From Gavia stellata (taxonomy: Eukaryota; Chordata; Aves; Gaviiformes; Gaviidae), in the NCBI RefSeq assembly GCF_030936135.1, contig NC_082597.1:78908495-78972494 (forward strand): 64,000 bases of DNA, read 5' to 3'. The translations under genes and the position numbers were made by a program. A model generated the notes under the pieces. It was not told the DNA's origin, ran no database searches, and worked only from the letters and a program-made list of their open reading frames with translations. Shown here one piece after another: positions 1 through 12,600 of this stretch (the first letter of the stretch is position 1; every line of letters starts with the position of its first letter).

Positions 1-1632
1 CTTCTATATTATAATGAGAAAACATTTACTAACTTTTTTTTTATTGATTGCTAGGAACATTCATCTTAAAGAAGAGGCATACTCAAATTTTCCAACAGGC
101 CAGTATTACGCACAGTTTAATACAACCAGCCGATGACATTCTGGATAAATCAACCTGAAACATACAGAAGTATGTAGACATATTAAAATTTTTAATTAAG
201 CAATCCAATATTTTGTTATTTTTATCTGTTCCCTACCCTGTTCAAACAGTGCATTCAAACTAAAGGATGGTCTGCTAGGCCACATCTGCTCTAAGAGGAG
301 GAAAACATTGTAATAATTTTTAAACTTGATTGTTTTTTCTAAAAAGTACTAGTAGATTCAGTAGTAGGTTGTTTGACTATTGTGTCTCAGGCTTAACTAT
401 GGTATTTACATTATCCATGCGTTTAGAAATCAATTTCTGGAAAGGTATCACAATTTAAAATATAACGCTACTTTATGCAACTTGGTCAGAGCAGAATGCT
501 GCCTGACATAGATCACAAGTGATACACACTTAGCAGATTGTATGGAAGGGAAAAAAAAGACCTAGACAGAAAGTTTTGGTTTTGTTTGTAGTTTGGTTTT
601 GCTTGTTGTTTTTTTTTTTGTGTTGGTTTTAAAAAGCAAAAAAAGCAGCCAGACACAAAAGCAAGCAAAGAGAAAGAAATGGACCAGTTCATCAGAAACA
701 CTGCTTTTATTTCCTGAATAGCAGGAACAAGAAGAGAAGATTTCAATAGTTACCGAGGTGATTATAGCATTGAGGCGTGACACAGAAATGGATTGTGTGC
801 TATAGTAAATGGGGAAAAGTATGGGGGAAAGTATTCCTACATACACCGTCACTCATTAAAAATAACAGGGAAAATTTAAGGGCAGTGTGCCTCTAAAGGA
901 GAGTGTAGGGAGAGTTTACAGATGTGATGGAAGAGGGGGGGAAAAGCAGACATGCACCAAACAAAACCGAGAAAAATCTCAGCTTGTGCAGGGTAATTCA
1001 AGGACACAGTTTGCTTCCTGTCTTTATGGTTACAGAATTGACTTAGCAACGGAATAGTCAGTCAATGACATTTGAAAAATGGGCAAGTGAAACACATGGG
1101 AAGAAAATACGGAGAAGCAATGTAAGAAACTAACTGCACAAGAGAAATGGATGATGGAGATAACCAGAAAATGAAATCCACAAGGGAAAGAGATGACATA
1201 GAGAGGACTCAAAAAAGTGTTAGAAGACTTAATGATCTAAAACAGAAGAAAGAATGAAAGAGAGATGAGATATTCAGCTAAACATCCAAGACCTCTAAGA
1301 TTGTGAACCCTTAATAAAAATAGGCCATTTATGAGACTAGATCTTGAAATAAGTATGTGTAGCTTGCCAGAATCTGGGATGTAAACCTGGGGTAAAAATA
1401 CCCTGATGATATAGGCATGGAGTCCGCTGATTGTTCTTTGTATCAGGGTAAGTGATAACTTCTGAATTCTGGTGATTGAAGATGACCACACCAAGCTAAG
1501 TAGGAAAGATGTTTAAAGAAACTGAGGCTGAGGTAAACTCTAATGAGTTATTCTCACCTTTGTGAAAATAATGAAGAATGCATGGTTTTCAAGATAGCTA
1601 CTATTAGGAGGATTTTGAGATGTTTGAAGGAA
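1..1632. other. Intergenic DNA, no gene recognised
   Basis: This AT-rich sequence has short homopolymer runs, including a T run near 610. From about 880 to 1250 the plus strand is rich in A and G, which produces spurious minus-strand reading frames rich in Phe, Leu and Ser. I see no splice-flanked open frame, RNA gene or recognisable repeat family here. Confidence 0.6.
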
Positions 1633-1710
1633 GCATTCTTTGAAAGGAGACTGTTCAAACAGGTCTGTTTGCATTCCTTGAAAGGGGACTCTTTTCAAAC
1701 AGGTCTGTTT
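1633..1710. repeat. Imperfect tandem duplication, 38/40-bp unit
   Basis: Two adjacent copies (1633-1670 and 1671-1710) share the order gcattc, ttgaaagg, ggact-like, ttcaaacaggtctgttt. They differ by a few substitutions and a 2-bp indel. This looks like a local replication-slippage duplication. The short open frame across it is a by-product, and no function is inferred. Confidence 0.8.
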
Positions 1711-4700
1711 GCTCAGCTGAAATAGTGGCCCTGTGGGATCAGGCTGATACGGCTACTTACCGTTTTTAACCAGGTAATAACAACAGGAGTTTGGAAAAGG
1801 CCATCATGTTAATCCCTCTAGATGGAAAGAAAGAAGAAAATTAAGTAAGGAGAATACAAAAACACGTAAAGAAGCATCTTGGGATAGGGTGACCCAGAGC
1901 AAAAAGATACGTCCCAGTTTTAGTACATTAATACAACTGGAACTAGTTGCAGTATGGATAGAAACTAGGTAGAAAAGCAGTGTGGCTGGAATACAGAAAC
2001 TGAAGAATGTGCTATTCAGAAAAGTTGGAAGATAAAGCTGAGAGGGGATCACGCTTGCACCGCTAATGACGAGCCTGACTACAAAGAAGTAAGAAGGGAT
2101 GGTATTCAAGATGTTCTAATGTGCTAGCATTTGGAGATCCATTTATTTGTCAGACTGGGATTCACATGTGGCTGGATGTCTTTGTAGTATTACCAAATAC
2201 TGTATTAAATTGACAATCTCAGGAGTGCAGGTACTTGTCTTGGAATAGAAAGGCCATCAAATGGGCTGGGAGAATAAAACAATAGGCTATCTATAGTAGC
2301 TTTCATTTAACTAAAGTTGGTTTTGAACTGCGTTGAATAGCTCAGGCTCTGACTTTTTTTTAACTAAAGTTTTAGTTACCTGACAGAAAAATGAATAAAG
2401 AAAGTGTTGAAAAGTTCATGAAGTTGTGTTCATTTGTCCAACTCGTGTGAGTAGGTGTTTACAAACTTTACAACAGCTGTACAGTTTAACTAAAATATGC
2501 TGGACCTAGTCAGATGATGTTTGAGCTTAAGGAGGGTCTATATGATTAAAGCCTGTTTGTATTTACCTGCTCACTTGCTTGAAAACATTTTATATGAAGT
2601 TACAAAAAGCATAGGTTTCTCAATTATACTATGAATAATCCTTTAGATAGAAATTCAGCAAGAATACTCTGACAATTCAATAATTGGGTAGGATTGGGTA
2701 TCACTGAATTCCCTGGAGAACTTTCAGCATTATCAATCATATTTGCAAGAACAACCATGCTGCATTCTACCTGTTGTTTCAGAATACAAAAGCTGAAATT
2801 TATCTTAGATGTTAAAAAAGAAACACAACCAAGTTGTAGAGAACATGCTTAATGCGAAGTGAAAAAGGTCTGATTAATTGTTGTTGATATTTTATACCAA
2901 CTTACTTTATTTTGCACTGAAACAAGCCATGTTTTCAGTAGGCATATCTCAACTGAGTAGGTGATAATAAGGGGCTGAGGTGCAGGAACTTCTCAAACCT
3001 GTATGGCTCTGTTACAAACGAGATGTGGACTGGTATCTTCAGTTTTTGAAATATCACTCTCAACTTTTACTGCTGAGTATTGAAATAAGTAGACGAGATG
3101 TATTAAAACAGCATTAACTGCTTGTAGGTGCTGTTTGAAAATGTTTGTTTGTTTCCATAACTGAGGTAATCTTTTCTTTGTGATATTTGTAGAGATTTCT
3201 AATAAATACGGCAGAGAAAAAGATGGTATCTTCCGTACTAGGATATGGACAGCTAATTGGAATATGTACAAATCAGAACTGTTGGAAGTACAGGGCTAGC
3301 AACTATCTCTTTATTAAAAAAATTATATATATTTTCCATTTTTCAAAAAAAACTGTGAATACTGCAGAAGAAGTTCCTAACACTGATCAGTTCCTATTAC
3401 TGTCCTTACAATTAGCCTAATTAAATAGATGCAGGTACTACAAAACTGTCCACCTGTTAAGTGGTCTGCAAGAAACATCACTGAGGTAATTTGAGCAAGA
3501 TGTACATGCTAGGATCTGATTTCAGGGAAGAAAATGATGATCAGTACTGATCATGTTTAAATTTGTGTTTTAAATTTTTTAAATTTTGCTTGTATCACAG
3601 TTTGTTGCGCTACTGATACTTACCTTGGATTAATAATCTGGGAAAAGGTATGTATTTGAAGTTTAAAAAAGAAGTTACAGTGGTTGAACTGAGTCCAGTA
3701 TTCTACTTGGGATTTTTTACAGTTATCTTTTTAATAATTTCATACAATGCATGCACAAAAGCTTTTCACTTATTCCTAGAAGGACTACTGAAGAGCAAAT
3801 AATTTCATATTAGAGGCATTTTCATACTAAGTGACATTTCTTTGAAAATTGTATGCTATGTTATAGATGAACTTTTATTTCCTCCTCTGAAGAGAGGCTA
3901 GCATGGGATTGATCTTTATAAAAAGACATTAAAAAAAAAAAATTCTAATGCTATTAAATTCATGGATGTTAATGACAGCAAAATTTGCCCAGCTAATACT
4001 CCCAAGGCTAATGATTATTCCCTGCCTGGTCTATTGACTCTCTCATCTGCTTTAATCTAATGTTGCTGTATACTTCCTGAGTTACATCCGGGACATACTT
4101 CTAACAATATCTACTTCCTCTTAATTTTCAAAGTTTATACGTCTATAACATCGCATATTAAACATCGACAGTACTATTTCCACACTGAAAAGGCAAGTAT
4201 TAACTTTCATGAGCAGGTCACTGCCTATACCTCATAACACAATTTCGCTCATATAATTGTATTTACTTTTAGTTTTTCTGTAATAAGGTTCATGTAGCAA
4301 GAAAGAAGACTGGATCTACAGTTGAACATAAACAGGTAGGTAAAGGGGTGAAGAGTGAAAGAAGTATTGATAGAATTTACACGCACCTTAGAAAAATGCA
4401 AGTCCATGATGCTCTTGAGCAGGATAATAGTGATTACTTTCAGGGAAAGAAAACACAAAACTACTCTGGCTGTTGTAGAAGCCATCAATGTATGTTAAGT
4501 GACGTTGCTCCCTGCTGTGGGCAATTCCTCCATCCTAAATCTGGAGCAAAGGTCTGACCCAAGGAAATTCTTAGTTAGTGTAAAAGATTCTCATGGCAAT
4601 CAGTGTTTTTGGATATGTTTGTAGTTCTTTAATGTTTAAATTGGATTGGTATAAATTTTCGGGTGTTTCATTGGAATGTAAACTAGCTAATTATATATGT

Positions 4701-5080
4701 AAATGAGATGTGGTTTTCAGTGTGCCTCACTGTTTGTGACATAGGACAAAGTACATAGTTAAGTCTTTGAAATTATAGTAATTGGTGTGAGCAAATGCGT
4801 TTGAAATTCTGTGTATGGTTACCCTTCTTCCATTCCTTTCCCTAAAGAGGGACTAAGAAATGTGACAGAATAAGTATCCAACTAAGTCATTGTCCTCTCT
4901 TTGTTGGAGGAATATTCGTTTCCAGCAAACTGTCTCAGGGGCTTCCAGAGCTATAGGTGATTGTTACTACGTTTAGTAACCGTGGCAGAAAAGTCTTACA
5001 CTTTTTGAATCCACATAAATTTTTAGCATCCAGGATGTATTGTTGCAGACTCCATACCTTTTGTTTGTTTGTTTTTGAAC
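1711..5080. other. Intergenic DNA, no gene recognised
   Basis: AT-rich DNA with no supported gene. The segment 1820-2110 is purine-rich on the plus strand. Short reading frames at 2993-3271, 3223-3420 and 4249-4557 have compositions typical of translated non-coding DNA and no domain I recognise. Confidence 0.6.
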
Positions 5081-6100
5081 CTGACATCTTGTTAATCTTT
5101 TTATGAAAATATTTTAAAAGGTGAACAGCTGTTCCCTGTATTTTTTACAGTTTTTTAGACCTCTGTCACATCACCATTTAATCTTCCATTTTTCTAGGCT
5201 GAAGAATCCTTAGTTGGTTCAGTTATTCTTCATTAAATAGCTGCCACATAGATTTCTTAGTCCTTGTTACCGATTTCTGTTATATTATTATACTATATAA
5301 CTAATTATTCTATATAACCTTTTTGCGATGGGGGGGTCAGAAGATTGTGTAATAATGATATTTTCTGTTTTTTTCCGTATTTTCCATAGCATATATATGT
5401 GTATTTCCATATAATCCCAACATGTTTTGTTTTCTTGGCCATTGTTGAGCACTGAGATGCATTTTCATAGAACTTTGTACTGTAACTCGGAGATCTTTTT
5501 CCTCAGTGGTATTAGCTAGTTCAGGGCCACCAAAATATATGTAAAATTAGGGTTGTGGGTTTTGGGTTTTTTTTTTTTATGTATACTTTTGGGTGTTTTT
5601 GTATCAAGCTTCACGTACCATTTTGTCTCTCCGTCACTCAGTATCACTAAGTTCTCATGCAGCTCTTCTCACCATCTTTTTACTACACAGGTAGGTTAAT
5701 ATGATCAGTAAAGTATATGATCACAATATTTACCTCCTTTTTCAGTATGTTGAATAGCATTTTACCTAGGACAAGGGCTTGTGGGACTTTAGTTATTTCC
5801 CTTCAAAGCCAAGCATTTGTTCTTGGCACCCTGTTGCTGTCCATTTTGTTACGCTGTTCTGTAATCAACATAATGGCTTGAGACATCTACCATACATAAT
5901 AAAGGATTCTGGTTTGGAAACATCCCTACTCTCCTCTACTGTGAACACACACAAAAATCTCTTAAATCTGTTTGCAATGACCTTTTTTCTTCTGACTGCT
6001 GCTCTTAACAAATTCCATCTCCTACAGGCTTCTCTTTCAGATTACCTGCTACTGAGGTATTCAGAAATGAATACAAATTTTATGCCTTTACTTTAGAGAT
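5080..6100 (-). repeat. Decayed antisense CR1/L3-type LINE fragment
   Basis: Read on the minus strand, the stretch follows the order of an old CR1-superfamily LINE reverse-transcriptase region running to the 3' part. On the plus strand, 5195-5260 resembles the antisense of the segment usually written as a tract about a contracted main chain and Cys. The stretch 5740-5860 has the phrase for a mutated small-ORF segment (gttgaatagcatt, cctaggacaagggcttgtggga), which in CR1 antisense reads as a mutated small-ORF boundary. The stretch 5900-6010 resembles the preceding linker. No frame is intact and divergence is high. I infer an old insertion; the boundaries are uncertain by 100 bp or more. Confidence 0.6.
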
Positions 6101-6572
6101 CCTTAAACTTTTTTTCATCTGTGTTGTTAAGTTCTACATTTAACTTGCCAGAGTTCTTTTATTTTTTTCCCCACTGCTTCTGTCACAGACCATTGGAGGT
6201 AAGACAGCATCCTTGAAAAAGTTTATTTTGTTGTCTAATGATGCTTGGGGAAGTTTTGTTCTCTCTGAGGTCTTGATAATATTTAATTTTGCTTATTTTT
6301 TTTAGCAGTTATTTACTTAACTAGGAATTTTTATAATCTCTAGCAAATGAATTTAAAAGATCATGTTGTTAAAAATAGTTCCAGTGGTTTTATTTTACTA
6401 TATAGGTGAGAGAGACAAACTAAAGGAAACAAAGAAAAAACCTCCTCTTATCCTCATGCCAGTGGGCAGTTTATTTTCTTCCAAGAATGTATGAATTTTC
6501 CAGTTTTATCAGTTAATTAAATGTTTCAAGAAAAATAAGTCTGCTGTTTTATTTGCTATTTTACAAGAAGAT

Positions 6573-6683
6573 ATGGCTGAGTTACTAGGTTGTGATAATG
6601 TAATGCCATCTCTTTCTCCAACATACAAGACTCAGAAAAGCCTAGTAAGAGACCTGCAGATATTAGTGAGCCTTGGATCTGAG
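6573..6683 (+). other. Exon-like open stretch of unknown status
   Basis: An ATG at 6573 opens 37 codons that run exactly to a good 5' splice site (GAG|GTGAGT at 6683/6684). The same frame remains open upstream of the ATG to at least about 6510. A possible 3' splice site (tattttacaag) lies just before the ATG, but its pyrimidine tract is poor. The predicted peptide starts MAELLGCDNVMPSLSP and matches no family I recognise. It could be a coding or non-coding exon of an unannotated transcript, a remnant of an old transposon frame, or chance. Confidence 0.2.
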
Positions 6684-9600
6684 GTGAGTAGGCATGGTTC
6701 AGCTCTCTTTTGTTAAAAAAATCAGAAATTACTGCAATTAAACATCACAGTAGCTAATGAAAGACAGCTTTGAAGTAAAATTTAATACTTCTATTAAAGC
6801 TAGATTGTTTGGACAGTACAAGAAAGATGTTTAGAGTGTGTCTCCAACTTAATCAAAACATGCTGAGAAACAAAGCAAACTTTCAGTTAAAAAAAAAAAA
6901 ACAACAGAACATCATAAATCCAAAAGTAAACGGACCTTATAAAAAAAAATTTTTAGTGTTATTCTGGCTCAAGTTTGACCCTTCATAAATTTTTTTTCAT
7001 CTGTTGATTTGAGTAAAATTAACCTCTGAATTGAAATAATCAGAATTTAGCCTATTACATTACTAAATTTTGTATTTGGTTGGGTAGATGACATTCTATT
7101 TATATCATACGTTCTATTTATATCATCACAAGTCATTAAATTCTATACAAATAGAAGAAATGTCTAATGGAAGAGTGCAAATCTTCATGTTGTGTAAAGT
7201 TGGTATACTAATACGGATTTGAAGGAGTTCACTTGGTAAATTGCTGCTGTTGCTTTGGCAAGTTTCATAAGCAAGTAGTGGAGACTCAAGTTAGTAATAT
7301 GAAAGAGATTTCTGCTCTTGTAAACATAGCCATTTCAAATACTGAAATGTGATTATAGAATGAGAAAAAGTAATAATTCTCTTTTTCTATTCTGTTTCAT
7401 ATTTCTGTGAGAATCTTTATATTTTTCTTTTCAAATTAATTCTTTTTAAAACACTTTCAGTTTTTAGCTGTTTGTGTTAAACTGAAGATAGCGTTTAGTA
7501 TAAAATTCTATTCAGAGGACATTAACCTCAAAACTTTGCAATGTAAAGATATATGTTACATAATCACAAATTTAATTTACAAATCAGCAAGACAAACTAT
7601 TTGTATTTGACAAAGGGGCAGATTTTTAAATGCGGAAAAAAAATAGTTTCTGAATGGGGGAAAAAAATCAGTTTCTGAATGGATAAACTATGTTCTACTA
7701 AGATTTCCTGGTTTTCCTGCTGCAAGGGCAAAATTACGTTTTATTTGCAGCTATTAGTGAAATGTTATTAGTATTCTTGTGTTACTTTAGTAATGCTAAT
7801 AAACAAATAAAAGCACTTAATGAAGGAAGCCAGGTCAGTTCTGGTTTTCCTACTGTGATTTTACTGTTCTTTATTTGCTTCTCATGTACCTCCACATTTA
7901 TTTCCTGGGGATACTATGTTCGTTCCCAGCCCTGTAATACAATAAAACTACTTCAAATTCTTGAAGCAAGGAAATATTCTGTATGAATTAGGGAGAAATG
8001 TAATGTCAAGTCTGTTCCAGTAAATTGTATGTGTGATTTCTGTCATACCATGTTGCAATTATTAATGGAGTGAAATGCTTTTCAGATGACAGCACACGGA
8101 ACCAGGAAAGCTTTAATATCCAGCAGACACTCTACACAGTTAAAGGCTGATGATGTACTGGGAGTATGAGGAGTACTTCAGGTGATCATTTAATCAGGAT
8201 AGATACTGCTTTTTGGAAGCAGAGTTTTATATAAATACTTAAGGGTTGGGTTAGCTTACTGGTTTTTAGTTAACTTTATTAAATAGATTATTGCTATTGT
8301 TCTGTAAGTTTCTGTTGCTACAGATAGGTATCTGTGCCTATTTTTGCATGAATCTTTGAATACTTTTTGTTGGCTTAAATACTTCTCCAAATATACCATC
8401 TTCTTTTCTAGTTTTATTTTAAGAGTTATTAAATGCGACTGCATTGCCCAGCCAGACACCTTACTGATTGTATGTACTACCTGCATTTTATGCAGTTAGC
8501 TTAAGAAAGATACTCCGTACTGCAGTTTAAAGCCATAGTTCTTCTTGACTAACTACCAGCCAGGAGAATTGATCAAAATATACACAGGAAACTAGTCATG
8601 AAAAGTGAGTGCCATATGAATATATATTTGTCCCAGGTCTAGAGAAATATGCACTAGTTACTTCACTGATGTATGAAAAGTGAAGTATTTGCATGAATAT
8701 TTGCCAGTCAGGAGAGGAGGACATTGCTGTTAGAATTTTTCTTGCTGTTGATGCTCTAACTCAGAAATGTAATGCTGCTTAGCAAAATTATAGTGAACTC
8801 TGACCCTGAGAAATCTAATTCCTGGGGCTTCTTATTAGCAATCCTGATTCTTTACAGAAGAAACCACAAAAATCTTGTCTGTGGGAGAAACCACAGAAAA
8901 TAAACAGCAGCCACTAGACGTCATAGTAGAAATTGCACAATTGCAGTTAACACAGCAAAAAATACTCATGCTAAGTTCCAAAAACTAATAGCCCCTTCTT
9001 TCTATCCTTAGAAAAGATAGATGAGGGTAAGTAATTCTATTGTAATAATATGTGGTCTAATCTAATTAGGCCATTTTGCAGTAATACAAGAGAGTGGAAA
9101 TATTGAGGATCCAGATACTTCATCATCACACCAACTTGAAACAAAACAGCACTCCAATATGTGCTCTGGCTTTCTTAACAGAATATTTGGTGTTACAGTG
9201 GTGGTGTTTGAAATATGTTAAAAAAGAAAGAGTACTGTGAGTACTAGCTAGCTATTTATGACACAACATATAAAAATGAAAAATACTTAGCTTTGAGCTT
9301 TATTAAATTTTCTATGACCTTTTTCCATCAATATAATTTAAGAGTTAATTCATAACCACTTCCTCAATTGAAAATGCTAGGAAGGAAGTAAGGATTGGAA
9401 AATACTGCATGTACAGGAAAAATTGACAAAAAGAAACAGACAGCTACATAAAGGTATTACTGTTTTTTAAAACAAAAGATTTCATTTGTAATATTAAAAT
9501 ATTAGTTGTTATTTTAATGCTGTCACTAGCAATTAAGTGATGAGATATTGAAACACAGATGTCATGAAAATTGGCTAAAATACTTGAAACCAATGACACT

Positions 9601-12600
9601 GCTCTGGAATCAGGATGAGCGAGGAAGTTAGTGAAAAGATAAATGAGAAAACAGTAAAACTGGTGGAGAGTTTAATACTGTAGTATATGAGAAAACTCAG
9701 TTAAAAGAAACTGTGCAGACACATAATAATTGGAGTTTGATTATTTTACCCATTTGCTACTCAGCAGTCTCCAGCAAAACATCTAGCTGGAAAATGCTGT
9801 CTGTCTGATCACATGCAGAAGGATCCCCTGTCGTTTCCCAGGTTCATGCCCCTGCTGGGATCATAGTCAGTCTGAAGCAATGAAAAGTTTGAGTTGTGAA
9901 TTCTTGGGAGATTCAGGTCTCCCTGTATCGGTAGTTATCCGAGTCCAGCTCAGAGATCTGAGTACTAAGTCTAGACTCAGGATAACTGAAATAGCAGTGG
10001 ATCGATGTTTTTTAGCCTACCACTGCATATTTGAGCATGTAATATGTAACTGTAGATGCATATACCTACACATAAATGAAAGTGCAGTTTTCTAAGCCAT
10101 CTGTTTAGCTCCTGCTGACTTTTTAAAAAAAAAAACAAAAAAAAACACCAAAAAAACCCTACTGGGCTTCCGGAAGGATGGCCAGCAACAGAGTTCATCC
10201 CGACAGAGATCATAAGCTTTTTTCTACAAAGAAAATGTTTTTCATTGAAAGCTTAAATGACTGAAGAATGAGAGATTCTGCCAAGGCTAGCCAAGTGTTA
10301 TACAGCTGGTGTAGAGCTGGGAAATAACTTATTTCTTCTATGAACTGCATTAAGGCAGGATCTAAAGGCTCTTAGCTTTTCTACTTTTGAGACCTTAGTA
10401 GGATGTATAACAGTTCCTACAAAACTGAGAGCATTAGTCATGTATGGTTCAAACAGATGAGCTCTGGTGGTGTATACCTATGTATGTTCAAAAGGTATAT
10501 AATATGTGAAAACCTAACCCCTGGGTGGAACTAGAATTTCATTCAGTATCTCTCCTGGTTGTGTTTTGTTTTGTTCCACCCCCCTCCCCAATAAGCTCTA
10601 CATAAGGCCTTCAGAAGCTATATTATATATAAACAATAGGAAGATGACATTACTAGAACCTCAGTTGTTAGATTGTCCATATCAAATGATGGAAGAAAAC
10701 ATGAAGAGTTAGAGACACAAACAGAGGGAAAAGGTTGTAAACTCTTTTTCTTGCCAGACCTGTGTGACATGCTAAGATCCAGAAAGAACAGGAAACAGAT
10801 TTAAACAATCAACAAATGGCAGTACAGTAAAAATGCGAGAATCTTTTTTAACAAATTTGAAATGAGAAGTAAATGAAAAAACTCTAAAGCTTTCAAAAAG
10901 CCACCAAATTAACATGAGCACTGATATTGGTAGTAGGAAAAAGTTTGTTACACAATGTATACTTCAGTTTTAAAAGCTGAAGAACACTTCGTTCTCATTT
11001 GAAAAGTTTGCTTACTGCACATTTTTAGTTAGCAAAATCGTGTGTGGACATGAAAAATATAAAGGACTTGTGTTTCCTGAAAAATATGAACACACAATGT
11101 GGAGTTAACAAAACAGCAGGTTTTTTTCATTCGTACTGGCCATCCAGTACTAGGATGATAAGCCATTGTTACCATCTCATATAGAATATAACTATCATTT
11201 TCTGTAAGATGATGGGATAGAATTTCACTGATACAAGGGTTAGTGGCAAGGTTTGTCTTAGACAAGGGAAAACAGATTTTACACTAGTTAACTTAAATGT
11301 CTACGTTTTCAGATATCTAACCGAGAAACAGAATGGAAAAAAAATAGAGAATTAAGTAAATAATAATTTATGAAAAATCAGAAACAGCAAAGCATGGCTG
11401 TATGAAAATCTGAGTAAATTATGAAAGTAATAATTTGATACTTAGAATTTTTGCACTTTTGAGCCTCTTGAGAGGTAATGTATGAACAAAATAGAGCAGA
11501 GGTCACTGAGGTTCTGGTCATGATTATGGACGTTGTTGGCTGCAGTCGTGATTTGAAAGTGAAAATGCATACAGCTATGTGAGCACTCTCCCAAAACATG
11601 GGAAGCAGCATGTACCAAGCTCAAGACAATGGAAGGCGACAGTTTCTGTAACTTCTCTTTCACTCTGAAATAAGTCTGCCCCTGTTATCCTGTAATTTAC
11701 AGGGTGCATTGATTCATTCATATTCTGCAAAAAAGTCATGGTTTGCCACACACCTATTATAATCTTTTCCTTGCTCATTCCTGATTCAGGTTCTGCGCAG
11801 GCTTAGTTAACACAGAAGGACAGTTGAGGGACTTACTCCTCTTACAAGCTGGATACTTTTTTGAGACACTGAACAGAAATCTTTCTGCATTATTTTATTC
11901 AAGACCCAGGTTGTATACAGATGTAAGAATCGCAGGCTACCAAATGGGCCTGTATTTCAAGTTACATTCCATGCTGGAATAAATTACGCACAAAAAGTGG
12001 GTAGTATAGAAAAAGAGAGGAGCAATGTTCTCTTGACTTGCGATTTTCTTTCCTTACTTCCTGATAAAACTCAGGTTTTGAATTGTATATCTTGAGGAAG
12101 CAAAGGATTTTGCATCCTCACTGAAGACAAAAGCCCTTGTCATATTAAATCTGGAAAACAGCATCAGTTTTAAATTTAGCCTGTCTATAAATAAGCTATA
12201 GAACTGTGAAATAATTCAGTTTGAGGAAATGCATCAGAGTGAGGCAGAAAAAAGCCTCTGTTAGATGTAAGTAAGGCTGAAAAGATTTTAAAGAAACAGT
12301 ACACATTTTTTCTCTTCTAGAAATGTGATTTGTGCTAAAGAAAACACATTTTGTATTTCTGTCAGATAAAACCCATATGCCCCAAAGTTACTAATCTATA
12401 GCTCAGCATACTAAAGGCTTGGGGAAAAAAGAAATGCCTCAACCTCCTTCTTCAATGCCTTAGGTAAGTGCTAGAAGATTGTTTTATTGTCATACTTCGG
12501 TACAAAAGATCACCTTATTATAAAAAGCTAATGAACAATAAAAGCATACCAAATTTGGCCAGCACAGCAAATAACTTCTAACTATTTTAGTATTATTTGT

